Below the pieces are notes generated by a model, which was given only the letters and a program-made list of their open reading frames with translations, was not told the origin of the DNA and did no database searches. From an uncultured Clostridia bacterium (GTDB taxonomy: Bacteria > Bacillota > Clostridia > Christensenellales > Borkfalkiaceae), in the NCBI GenBank assembly GCA_947630775.1, contig CANRIY010000022.1, positions 1 to 17,756 on the forward strand: a stretch of 17,756 nucleotides of DNA, written 5' to 3'. A program made the translations under genes and the position numbers. Positions within the stretch are counted from its first letter, which is position 1; every line of letters starts with the position of its first letter. Below, in pieces: positions 11,589 to 17,756 of the stretch.

Positions 11589-12767
11589 TCACACGAACAG
11601 CGTCAGGAATTCGTTCGTGTATGTGCCCGTGAGGACGTTATAGAGGTCGTTCGCGCGGACATCGATGGTGAAGCAGCCGAGCGCGTCCTTCTTCAAAAGC
11701 GAGTAGTCGCTCTTGCGCGCGATGACGGGGATGGAGCCCGAAAGTGAGGACAGGATCTCTTCGGCGTTCTGCCCGTTGACCGCAAGCACATTGGCGTAGA
11801 GGGGGGCGGAGAGAAACTCCTGCACCGCTTCGAGCTCCACGCCCAATAAATTCTGCGCGAGGATGCGTTTGAGGCGGGAAAGGGTATACCGCTTGGAGAC
11901 GACTTTTTGGAGCAGATCGCCGTAGCGCGGGTTGCTCTTCGCCATGGAGACGAGCCTGTTTTCGAGCCCCTCGGCGCAGTCGGGAGCCTTTGCGATCTCT
12001 TCCCGCGTCCGCGCAAAGAGCATGGCGAGCGCCGCCTCTTCAAAGGGGGAAGGGGTGCAATTCATCACGTCATGGTAGACGTTTTCGGGGAGATTCGCCT
12101 TGAGCATTTTTCTGTCCCGCCTCTCTCCGCGGCGGATGGCTTCGCGGATGGCGGTCGAGGAGGAGTAATTCTTTTTGAGCTCCGCGTCCCCGTGCCCGCT
12201 CCCGACGCGGGCGATGGGCAGGGGAAGGATCCCGCTCTTTTCCGAAAGAAGGGCGCGGCAGTATTCCGTCCCGAGGATATTATTGGGAGAAGAGAGCAGT
12301 GTTTCGTCCACTTCCGGACGGGTCGCAAGCAGCGCGGCGTTGCGGGCGCGGATATAGGACGTCCCGTCCTTGAGATTTTCTTTGAGGGCGGTGCGGAAGG
12401 GCTTGTCCTCGCGCAGAAGCGCTTCGGCGGTGCGCAAAAACTCCTCCCGCGACCCGCTCTCGCATCCGAAGGCGAGCGCTTCGACGTTTTCAAGCGCGGA
12501 GAGGATATGCACGGCGCCCCCCGCAAAGAGCTCGGCAGGGGAGACGGCAAAGGCCGTTGGGAGCTCGATCACGGCGTCTGCGCCGTTTTCCACCGCATGG
12601 CGGGCGCGGACGTACTTCTGAAAGAGGGCGGCTTCCCCGCGCTGCGTGAAGTTTCCGCTCATGATGCAGAGGATATGCCCGTATCCCGCCTCCCGTATCT
12701 TGGAAAACAGATAGGCATGCCCCGCATGAAAAGGATTGTATTCCGCGACGACGGCACAGAACTTCAT
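11589..12767 (-). CDS. tmcAL: tRNA(Met) cytidine acetate ligase TmcAL (YlbM family)
   Basis: 392 residues from the ATG at 12767, chosen because TGAGG (12777-12773) lies five bases upstream; a GTG two codons earlier overlaps that site. The N-terminus has the nucleotidyltransferase motif AEYNPFHAGHAYL (HxGH at 14-17), then MSGNFTQRGE, KYVRARHAVENGADAVIELP and SPAELFAGGAV, all typical of TmcAL. Later comes SSTAIREAIRRGE. The enzyme activates acetate with ATP and transfers it to C34 of elongator tRNA(Met), giving ac4C. In Bacillus the gene lies next to the DUF177 gene and rpmF, and here it is within 5 kb of them on the opposite strand. Acetate is the product of the nearby Pta-AckA pathway; a functional link is only a suggestion. 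Downstream hairpins belong to the repeat array. Confidence 0.93.
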   Translation of the reverse strand: MKFCAVVAEYNPFHAGHAYLFSKIREAGYGHILCIMSGNFTQRGEAALFQKYVRARHAVENGADAVIELPTAFAVSPAELFAGGAVHILSALENVEALAFGCESGSREEFLRTAEALLREDKPFRTALKENLKDGTSYIRARNAALLATRPEVDETLLSSPNNILGTEYCRALLSEKSGILPLPIARVGSGHGDAELKKNYSSSTAIREAIRRGERRDRKMLKANLPENVYHDVMNCTPSPFEEAALAMLFARTREEIAKAPDCAEGLENRLVSMAKSNPRYGDLLQKVVSKRYTLSRLKRILAQNLLGVELEAVQEFLSAPLYANVLAVNGQNAEEILSSLSGSIPVIARKSDYSLLKKDALGCFTIDVRANDLYNVLTGTYTNEFLTLFV

Positions 12768-12797
12768 AAACACCTCAAAAATACAGGATATAGTTTT

Positions 12798-12825
12798 ATT
12801 GTAGCACTTTTCCGCAAAAAGTCAA
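12798..12825 (-). promoter_or_regulatory. Promoter of tmcAL
   Basis: Minus strand TTGACT (12825-12820), 16-bp spacer, TACAAT (12803-12798). Confidence 0.8.
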
Positions 12826-12921
12826 CCAAATCCCTGCCATGTGCTCTTTGAGCGGCGCGGCTTCATAGGCATGCCTGATATGTTTGGCATAAAATTTTTT
12901 GGGGGAAATTTCAAAAACCGA

Positions 12922-12950
12922 TTGACAAACCCTATTAAATAGGGTATAAT
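12922..12950 (+). promoter_or_regulatory. Toxin-antitoxin promoter with embedded palindromic operator
   Basis: TTGACA (12922-12927), 17-bp spacer, TATAAT (12945-12950): a perfect consensus. The spacer contains ACCCTATT-A-AATAGGGT (12929-12945), a perfect 17-bp palindrome reaching the first base of the -10. This is a typical place for autorepression by an HTH antitoxin. Confidence 0.88.
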
Positions 12951-12980
12951 AAAGAAAAACAAAAGAAGGATCCGTATCTC

Positions 12981-13325
12981 ATGAAAAGAGCATTTATCGA
13001 GTTGCCCCTGTTTCGCGCGAAATGGGAAAGCTTGGGACTGAATGACGACGATTACCGCCGTTTACAAGACGAACTTTTGGCAGATCCCAAAGTCGGAGCG
13101 GTCTTGCAGGGAACGGGCGGCGTCCGCAAGATGCGTTTTGCCTTTGAGCATCAGGGCAAGAGCGGCGGCGTGAGAGTAATTTATGTCGATTTTGAGGTTT
13201 ACGAGGAGATCTATCTTCTCACGGCATATACGAAAACCGAGAAAAGCAACTTGACAAAAGATGAAAGAAACGAACTTAAGAGACTGGTGGCGATCATTGA
13301 AAGACAGCTTGAAGAAAGCGAGTGA
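12981..13325 (+). CDS. RelE/ParE-superfamily toxin, HigB-like
   Basis: 114 residues. AGAAGGA (12964-12970) precedes the ATG by ten bases. RelE-fold features are visible: an N-terminal helix pair (DDDYRRLQDELLADPK), then VRKMRFAFEHQGKSGGVRVIYVDF (48-71) and IYLLTAYTKTEKSNLTKDE (77-95), with the basic and Tyr/Lys residues usual for ribosome-dependent mRNA interferases of the HigB-2 group. A C-terminal helix (ERNELKRLVAIIERQLEE) closes it. It is first in a two-gene operon with an XRE-type antitoxin 15 bases downstream, the gene order of higBA rather than relBE. The module sits between tmcAL and pta. Toxin activity is inferred from family and context; the sequence is intact. Confidence 0.87.
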   Translation: MKRAFIELPLFRAKWESLGLNDDDYRRLQDELLADPKVGAVLQGTGGVRKMRFAFEHQGKSGGVRVIYVDFEVYEEIYLLTAYTKTEKSNLTKDERNELKRLVAIIERQLEESE

Positions 13326-13340
13326 GAGCGGGAGGAGCGT

Positions 13341-13652
13341 ATGAGCCTTTTTGATGAAATCAAATTGGGGTTGGAACAGGCGATAGATTATAACAACGGG
13401 AAGTTAGAAGCAAGAAGGACGGTCAGGAGCATTCTGCCTTTGGAAACTTTCTCTGCGATGGAAATCAAAGAGATCAGAAAGAGCACGGGAATGACGCAAG
13501 CCCTGTTTGCGAAATATATGGGCGTTTCGGTCAAGACGGTGGAGGCGTGGGAATCGGGCAAGAACAAGCCCGAGGGGTCTGCGCGGAGAATGCTCGCTCT
13601 GACGCGGGAAGATCCTCAATTCCCGAGATCATCGGGGATCCTTTGCGATTGA
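13341..13652 (+). CDS. XRE/HTH antitoxin, HigA-like
   Basis: 103 residues. GGAGG (13331-13335) lies five bases before the ATG. The N-terminal 35 residues (MSLFDEIKLGLEQAIDYNNG, ARRTVRSILPLETFS) probably wrap the toxin. An HTH domain follows at about 40-80 (MEIKEIRKSTGMTQALFAKY, GVSVKTVEAWESGKNKPEG), as in HigA-2 antitoxins. It should neutralise the upstream RelE-like toxin and repress the operon through the palindrome at 12929-12945. The last residues (FPRSSGILCD) look unstructured. Confidence 0.88.
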   Translation: MSLFDEIKLGLEQAIDYNNGKLEARRTVRSILPLETFSAMEIKEIRKSTGMTQALFAKYMGVSVKTVEAWESGKNKPEGSARRMLALTREDPQFPRSSGILCD

Positions 13653-13660
13653 CATTCCTT

Positions 13661-13717
13661 GGCGGCGCTTTCCTTGAAAACACGGCGACCTATGGTTCCA
13701 TGGGCCGCCTTCATTTT
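13661..13717 (+). terminator. Possible branched terminator after the toxin-antitoxin operon
   Basis: GGCGGC (13661-13666) can pair with GCCGCC (13704-13709) across a 37-base interior that holds an ATGG-TT-CCAT hairpin. TTCATTTTTC follows. This is a loose structure, so the call is tentative. Confidence 0.35.
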
Positions 13718-13733
13718 TCTTTCTGATTTTCCC

Positions 13734-13762
13734 TTTACAATTTCCGGCGATTGTTGTATAAT
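13734..13762 (+). promoter_or_regulatory. Promoter of pta-ackA
   Basis: TTTACA (13734-13739), 17-bp spacer, TATAAT (13757-13762). The predicted start near 13769 leaves a leader of about 70 bases with no recognised riboswitch. Confidence 0.88.
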
Positions 13763-13837
13763 GATACGGAAATTTCCTCTGCTTCCATGATACACGAAGC
13801 GGAGCGAAAAATAAAGCGTTCAACGGAGAAAAATCAT

Positions 13838-14875
13838 ATGGCATTCAAAGACAAAATGAAAGCATTCGGCAGAAATGTAATGGAGAGCGGCACGCTGGTC
13901 GGCGAGATCAAGAAAAAGGCGGGCGCCATCAACAAAAAGATCGTCCTCTGCGAGGGAGAAGACCGCCGCGTCGTCGAAGCGGCGTCCATCTGCGTGCAGG
14001 ACGGCGTCGCGCGGATCGTTTTGCTCGGCAATCCCGACAGGATCAAGCTCGATAACCCCGACGTCGACCTCAGCGGCGTGGAGATCATCGACCCTGAAAC
14101 GAGCGAAAAACTTGCGGACTACGCAAATCTTCTGTATGAGCTCCGCAAGGCGAAGGGCATGACGGAAGAACAGGCAAAAGAACAGGCGAAGGACAATACC
14201 TTCTTCGGTGCGCTCATGCTCAAGAGCGGCGATGCGGACGGGTTCGTCTCGGGCGCATGCCATTCCACGGCAAACACCCTCCGCCCCGGGCTCCAGATCA
14301 TCAAGACCGCGCCGGGCGTCTCCGCCGTGTCCAGCTTCAACCTCATGGTGGGCAGGAACCAATATGTGGAAGATAACGTGCTCGTGTTCGCCGACTGCGG
14401 GCTGAATCCTACCTATACGGCGGAAGGACTTGCGGACTGCGCCATTGCGACCGCAAAGAGCGCGAAGGAGATCGCGGGGATCGAACCGAGAGTCGCCATG
14501 CTCTCCTTCTCCACCAAGGGCAGTGCGAAGCACGACAACGTGACCCTCGTGCAGGAGGCGACGCGCATCGCCAAGGAGAAGGCGCCCGACCTCATGCTCG
14601 ACGGCGAGCTCCAGTTCGACGCGGCGCTCGTCCCCGAAGTCGCGAAGCTCAAGGCGCCCGACTCAACAGTGGCGGGGCATGCGAACGTCCTCATTTTCCC
14701 CGATCTCCAGTCGGGCAATATCGGCTATAAGATCGCCGAACGTCTGGGCGGATTTCAGGCGATCGGCCCCATCTGCCAAGGGTTTGCCAAACCCCTCAAC
14801 GATCTCTCGCGCGGCTGTAAGACCGCGGATATCGTCTGCGCGGTCGCGATCACCGCTCTGCAGACGGTAAAATAA
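13838..14875 (+). CDS. pta: Phosphate acetyltransferase
   Basis: 345 residues from the ATG at 13838, preceded by CGGAGA (13824-13829); an in-frame upward extension would run into the promoter. The compact Pta form without the N-terminal regulatory domain. Motifs: KIVLCEGEDRRVVEAA near the start, DGFVSGACHSTANTLRPGLQ (134-153) followed by IIKTAPG, LVFADCGLNPTYTAEGLADCA, LDGELQFDAAL and, near the end, GFAKPLNDLSRGC. It converts acetyl-CoA and phosphate to acetyl phosphate and CoA in the cytoplasm, and is followed after 16 bases by ackA in one operon. Together they form acetate with ATP gain, the usual fermentation end branch of Clostridia. The extra N-terminal 25 residues compared with some Pta proteins are modest. 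Confidence 0.96.
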   Translation: MAFKDKMKAFGRNVMESGTLVGEIKKKAGAINKKIVLCEGEDRRVVEAASICVQDGVARIVLLGNPDRIKLDNPDVDLSGVEIIDPETSEKLADYANLLYELRKAKGMTEEQAKEQAKDNTFFGALMLKSGDADGFVSGACHSTANTLRPGLQIIKTAPGVSAVSSFNLMVGRNQYVEDNVLVFADCGLNPTYTAEGLADCAIATAKSAKEIAGIEPRVAMLSFSTKGSAKHDNVTLVQEATRIAKEKAPDLMLDGELQFDAALVPEVAKLKAPDSTVAGHANVLIFPDLQSGNIGYKIAERLGGFQAIGPICQGFAKPLNDLSRGCKTADIVCAVAITALQTVK

Positions 14876-14891
14876 GCAGAAAGGAGTCTTT

Positions 14892-16085
14892 ATGAAAATA
14901 CTTGTCATCAACGCGGGGAGCTCTTCCCTGAAATACCAGCTCATCAATATGGAGACCGAAGAAGTCATCGCAAAGGGCGGGTGCGAGCGCATCGGCATTG
15001 ACGGCGGCAAGCTCACGCACAAGGCGCACGGGGGGACGTACGTCGTCGAGCAGGAGCTTCCCGACCACACCGCCGCGATCTCCCTCGTCCTCAAAGAACT
15101 TGTCGACGGGAAGGCGGGCGTCATCAAATCCATGGACGAGATCGACGCCGTCGGGCACCGCGTCGTCGCTTCGGGCGAGACGTTCACGAAAACCACTCCC
15201 GTCACGGATGAGACGATGAAGGCGCTCGAGCCCCTTTCCGAGCTCGCGCCTCTCCACAACCCCGCCGCGATCCTCGGGATCAACGCCTGCCGCGCCATCA
15301 TGCCCGATAAAAAGATGGCAATGGTGTTCGACACCTCTTTCCACGCCACCATGCCGCCCTATGCCTATCTCTACGGCATCGACTACGACGATTATAAGAA
15401 GTATCAGGTGAGAAAATACGGCTTCCACGGCACCTCGCATAAGTTCGTTTCCGCGGCGGCGGCGGAATACCTCGGCAAAAAGATAGAAGAACTTAAAATT
15501 ATCACCTGTCATCTCGGCAACGGCTCTTCCATCTCCGCCGTGAAGGGCGGAAAATGCATCGATACGACGATGGGCTTCACCCCCCTTGCGGGCGTGCCCA
15601 TGGGGACGCGCAGCGGGGACATCGACGTCGCGGCGGTGGAGTTCCTCTGCAAGAAAAAGGGGATGACCTTCGCGGAGGGCGTGAATTATCTCAATAAAAA
15701 GTGCGGCATGCTGGGCGTTTCGGGCGTTTCGTCGGACTTCCGCGATCTGTGCGCGGCGGCGGGAGAGGGGAATGAGAGAGCGCAGCTCGCCCTCGACATG
15801 TTCTCCTACGCTTGCAAGAAGTACGTCGGCGCCTATATGGCAGCCCTCGGCGGGCTGGACGTCATCGTCTTTACGGCGGGCGTCGGGGAGAATACCCCCT
15901 CGGTGCGCGAAGGCGTCCTCGACGGTCTGGAAGCGTTCGGCGTCAAGCTCGACAAGGCGAAGAACGTCTACAAAAACGACGGCGCGATCCACGACCTCTC
16001 GGCGGCGGATTCCAAGGTGAAGATCCTCGTGATTCCCACCAACGAGGAGCTCGTCATCGCCCGCGAGACGGCGGCACTCCTGTGA
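14892..16085 (+). CDS. ackA: Acetate kinase
   Basis: 397 residues, normal family length. AAAGGAG (14880-14886) precedes the ATG. Active-site elements of the acetate kinase fold are all present: NAGSSSLKYQ (Asn7), DAVGHR (Arg90), VFDTSFH (Asp147), YGFHGTSH (His179), HLGNGSS (207-213), MGTRSGD (Arg240), FTAGVGEN (327-334) and PTNEE (Glu385). It converts acetyl phosphate and ADP to acetate and ATP, completing the pathway begun by pta. No hairpin terminator is seen after it before the next promoter at 16133, so read-through into the DUF177-rpmF pair is possible. Confidence 0.97.
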   Translation: MKILVINAGSSSLKYQLINMETEEVIAKGGCERIGIDGGKLTHKAHGGTYVVEQELPDHTAAISLVLKELVDGKAGVIKSMDEIDAVGHRVVASGETFTKTTPVTDETMKALEPLSELAPLHNPAAILGINACRAIMPDKKMAMVFDTSFHATMPPYAYLYGIDYDDYKKYQVRKYGFHGTSHKFVSAAAAEYLGKKIEELKIITCHLGNGSSISAVKGGKCIDTTMGFTPLAGVPMGTRSGDIDVAAVEFLCKKKGMTFAEGVNYLNKKCGMLGVSGVSSDFRDLCAAAGEGNERAQLALDMFSYACKKYVGAYMAALGGLDVIVFTAGVGENTPSVREGVLDGLEAFGVKLDKAKNVYKNDGAIHDLSAADSKVKILVIPTNEELVIARETAALL

Positions 16086-16132
16086 TTTTCTTGCAAATTG
16101 CGAAAAACAGGGCAGATTGCAGGCAAAAACGA

Positions 16133-16161
16133 TTGACAGAAAGCCGCAAATAAAATATAAT
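16133..16161 (+). promoter_or_regulatory. Consensus promoter of the DUF177-rpmF pair
   Basis: TTGACA (16133-16138), 17-bp spacer, TATAAT (16156-16161): a perfect match. +1 is expected at about 16168, only some four bases before the ATG at 16172. Confidence 0.9.
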
Positions 16162-16171
16162 TAGACAGTCA

Positions 16172-16582
16172 ATGATTCCGAGGATCGACGTCCGCGGCTG
16201 TTCCGCGAGGAAAAATTTCACGGGGAAACTCGATTTTTCGTTCGATGCGGACGAAAACTGGCTGGATATTCCCTATGTGGAGTTTGCTTCCTCCGTCAAG
16301 GCGGCGCTTGCCTACGAGATCTTTTCCGACGAAAAAGCGGAAGTGACGGGCACCGTGAGCTTTGCCCTCAAAGGGCTCTGTTCCCGTTGCCTCGCCACGG
16401 CGGAAGAGGAGATCGTGTTTCCCGCGGAAGGGGTGTTTTCGCCCTCTCCCGAGGATGAGGAGTACGGGTACGCAAACGGATACGTCGATTTGAGGGAGTT
16501 CCTGCGCGATACGGTCCTGTTCGCGCTTCCCCAAAGACTTCTGTGCAAGGCCTGCGCAGAAGATGAAACAGAGAACGAATAA
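16172..16582 (+). CDS. DUF177 (YceD/YlbN) family protein, ribosomal-RNA-associated
   Basis: 136 residues, shorter than the usual 165-175. The family core GTVSFALKGLCSRCLATAEEE (about 54-74) is clear, including the CxRC pair. The C-terminal LCKxxCxGLCpxCG motif of typical members is reduced to LLCKACAEDETENE, so the tail appears truncated naturally rather than by a frameshift. It lies directly before rpmF, the conserved neighbour. In bacteria and plants DUF177 proteins are linked to 23S rRNA accumulation. No Shine-Dalgarno is present and the predicted leader is about four bases, so translation is probably leaderless. Confidence 0.88.
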   Translation: MIPRIDVRGCSARKNFTGKLDFSFDADENWLDIPYVEFASSVKAALAYEIFSDEKAEVTGTVSFALKGLCSRCLATAEEEIVFPAEGVFSPSPEDEEYGYANGYVDLREFLRDTVLFALPQRLLCKACAEDETENE

Positions 16583-16603
16583 CGAGAAAATAAGAGGTGT
16601 AAG

Positions 16604-16792
16604 ATGGCGGTTCCCAAGAGAAAACAATCCAAGAGCAGAACGGATAAGCGCTTTGCAAACTACAAGGCAACGGCGGCGACGCTTGTAGAGTGCCCCCATT
16701 GCCATGAACTCAAAGTGGCGCACAGGGTATGCAAGAACTGCGGCTGGTATGACGGGAAAGAAGTTGTGCCCGAACCTGTCGAAAAGAAGTAA
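16604..16792 (+). CDS. rpmF: 50S ribosomal protein L32
   Basis: 62 residues beginning MAVPKRKQSKSRTDKRFANY, the L32 signature. A zinc ribbon follows: C30-x2-C33 (CPHCHELK) and C43-x2-C46 (CKNCGWYDGKEV), the zinc-binding C+ form. AGAGGTG precedes the ATG. It is 21 bases after the DUF177 stop and should be in the same transcript. It is part of the large ribosomal subunit. Confidence 0.96.
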   Translation: MAVPKRKQSKSRTDKRFANYKATAATLVECPHCHELKVAHRVCKNCGWYDGKEVVPEPVEKK

Positions 16793-16800
16793 CAAACAAA

Positions 16801-16827
16801 GGACGGACGCTTTTGTCCGCCTTTTTT
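16801..16827 (+). terminator. Rho-independent terminator of rpmF
   Basis: GG-a-CGGAC (16801-16808) with GTCCGCC (16815-16821) around GCTTTT, then six T. The stem has one bulged A. Confidence 0.85.
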
Positions 16828-16843
16828 GTCGTCAGGGGATCCT

Positions 16844-17623
16844 ATGAATCAAACTGCATTCTATCAATTATCATACGGGGTGTATCTCGCCACCACGTGG
16901 GACGAGGGCAGGCCGGTCGGCTGCGTCGCCAACAGCGCCATGCAGATCACCGCCGATCCCGCGAGCATTGCCGTCAGCATCAATAAGGTCAACTATACCC
17001 ACAAGTGCATCGGCGATTCGGGCTATTTTGCGATCTGCGTGCTCGGCGAAAACGTCGATCCCAAACTCGTGGGCAATTTCGGCTTCCGCTCCTCGCGGGA
17101 TGTCGATAAGTTTGCGGAAACGCCCTATGCGGTGCGCTCCAAACTTCCCGTTGTGGACGATTGCCTGTGCTATTTCGCCTGCAAGGTGATCGGAAGGATG
17201 GAAACTTCCACCCATACCGTCTTTTTGGGCGAAGTGTACGACGCGCAGGTCTTGCACGGCGGAAACCCCATGACATATGCCTATTATCATAAGGTATTGA
17301 AGGGGAAGACAAGCGTGAACGCGCCCACATATGTCAAAGAGGAACCCCAAAAGGGGACGGGCGCGCGGTACGTCTGCAAGGTCTGCGGCTATGAGTACGA
17401 CGGCGACGTGCCCTTCGAGGACCTGCCCGACGACTGGGTCTGCCCCCTTTGCGGCGTGGGGAAGGACATGTTCATGAAGATCGGCGGGGCCGCGGAAAAG
17501 AAGTACCGCTGTACGGTCTGCGGATATGAGTACGACGGAAAGATCCCCTTCGAGGACCTGCCCGACGACTGGGTCTGCCCTCTTTGCGGCGAACCTAAGA
17601 GCGCGTTTGCAGAGGTGAAATAA
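16844..17623 (+). CDS. Flavin reductase with two C-terminal rubredoxin domains (high-molecular-weight rubredoxin type)
   Basis: 259 residues from the ATG at 16844, which has AGGGGA upstream; earlier in-frame codons would read through the rpmF terminator. Residues 1-155 form an FMN-binding split barrel of the flavin reductase family (YGVYLATTWDEGRPVGCVAN, SAMQITADPASIAVSINK, FLGEVYDAQVL). Two rubredoxins follow: 176-210 (C178, C181, C200, C203) and 221-255 (C223, C226, C245, C248). Both have the short form without the usual insertion (CGYEYDG...PFEDLPDDWVCPLCG) and are nearly identical to each other. One-rubredoxin versions (Hrb) pass electrons from NAD(P)H to flavodiiron proteins that remove oxygen or nitric oxide in anaerobes such as Moorella. 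The same role is likely here, but no flavodiiron protein is in view. No promoter better than weak is seen; it may rely partly on read-through from rpmF. Confidence 0.93.
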   Translation: MNQTAFYQLSYGVYLATTWDEGRPVGCVANSAMQITADPASIAVSINKVNYTHKCIGDSGYFAICVLGENVDPKLVGNFGFRSSRDVDKFAETPYAVRSKLPVVDDCLCYFACKVIGRMETSTHTVFLGEVYDAQVLHGGNPMTYAYYHKVLKGKTSVNAPTYVKEEPQKGTGARYVCKVCGYEYDGDVPFEDLPDDWVCPLCGVGKDMFMKIGGAAEKKYRCTVCGYEYDGKIPFEDLPDDWVCPLCGEPKSAFAEVK

Positions 17624-17630
17624 TTTTTTC

Positions 17631-17659
17631 AAGGACGACGGAACGGTCGTCCTTTTTTT
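17631..17659 (+). terminator. Rho-independent terminator of the flavin reductase-rubredoxin gene
   Basis: AAGGACGAC (17631-17639) pairs with GTCGTCCTT (17646-17654), followed by TTTTT. Confidence 0.93.
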
Positions 17660-17682
17660 GCGCGTAGTGTCGATCGTTGCCC

Positions 17683-17756
17683 ACCCCCTTAGTCCGTTGC
17701 GGCGGCAGGGACCGCCGCAACCCCGTCGGCGAGGCCACGCCTCCTGTCGCGGCGTC
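17683..17756. repeat. Palindromic repeat at window edge (family A-like)
   Basis: ACCCCCTTAGTCC, then a perfect 10-bp hairpin GTTGCGGCGG (17696-17705) / CCGCCGCAAC (17712-17721), then further GC-rich sequence cut by the window end. The CCCCCTTAGTC start recalls the CCCCCTCAGTC of family A copies. Confidence 0.5.

Noticed and set aside
12855..12900. ATGCC...GGCAT hairpin upstream of the toxin-antitoxin promoter as a terminator
   Set aside because: The stem is only five pairs with a ten-base loop; too weak to call although T-rich sequence follows.
13769..13837. Riboswitch in the pta leader
   Set aside because: Only about 70 bases, with no recognisable aptamer or terminator fold.
14850..15992. 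380-codon minus-strand frame
   Set aside because: It is antisense to ackA and matches no family.

Overview
The window looks like a chromosomal stretch from an anaerobic, fermentative, Gram-positive-type bacterium, most likely a fairly GC-rich member of the Clostridia (for example an uncultivated gut lineage). The grounds are: a large SRP RNA with an Alu domain, near-consensus sigma-A promoters (TTGACA, 17 bp, TATAAT) at many genes, a pta-ackA acetate pathway, a rubredoxin-containing flavoprotein, a lipoprotein arabinanase, and the order pta, ackA, DUF177 (yceD), rpmF. The lineage is inference; no rRNA gene is present to confirm it.

Layout. 1-396: 3' end of pnp and its terminator. 400-830: dispersed palindromic repeats. 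830-2440: an XRE-family regulator divergent from a zinc-ribbon membrane protein, with a palindrome in the shared control region. 2470-2753: SRP RNA on the minus strand with its promoter. 2761-3367: a tandem array of a structured 193-bp unit whose hairpins show compensatory base changes between copies. This is the most unusual object in the window and a candidate undescribed structured RNA or DNA element. 3364-3960: a dense patch of three other palindromic repeat families. 4018-4863: an Mrp/NBP35 Fe-S carrier ATPase, convergent with a membrane-anchored tandem-DUF1508 protein (4938-5807). 5901-8527: two overlapping FAD oxidoreductase genes. 8528-9040: a terminator-like hairpin split by a nested repeat element. 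9041-11287: GH43 arabinanase-like lipoprotein. 11347-11584: modular repeats. 11589-12767: tmcAL. 12922-13652: a HigBA-like toxin-antitoxin operon. 13734-16792: pta, ackA, DUF177 and rpmF. 16844-17623: a flavin reductase fused to two rubredoxins. The window ends in another palindromic repeat.

How it works together. Most of the window is housekeeping: RNA turnover (PNPase), protein targeting (SRP RNA), Fe-S delivery (Mrp), tRNA modification (TmcAL), ribosome assembly (L32 and its partner) and acetate/ATP formation (Pta-AckA). Accessory pieces sit between these blocks: the regulator pair, the structured array, repeat clusters, the arabinanase lipoprotein and the toxin-antitoxin module. Three genes (XRE, the first FAD oxidoreductase, DUF177) have -10 boxes so close to the ATG that leaderless transcripts are predicted; most other genes have clear Shine-Dalgarno sites.
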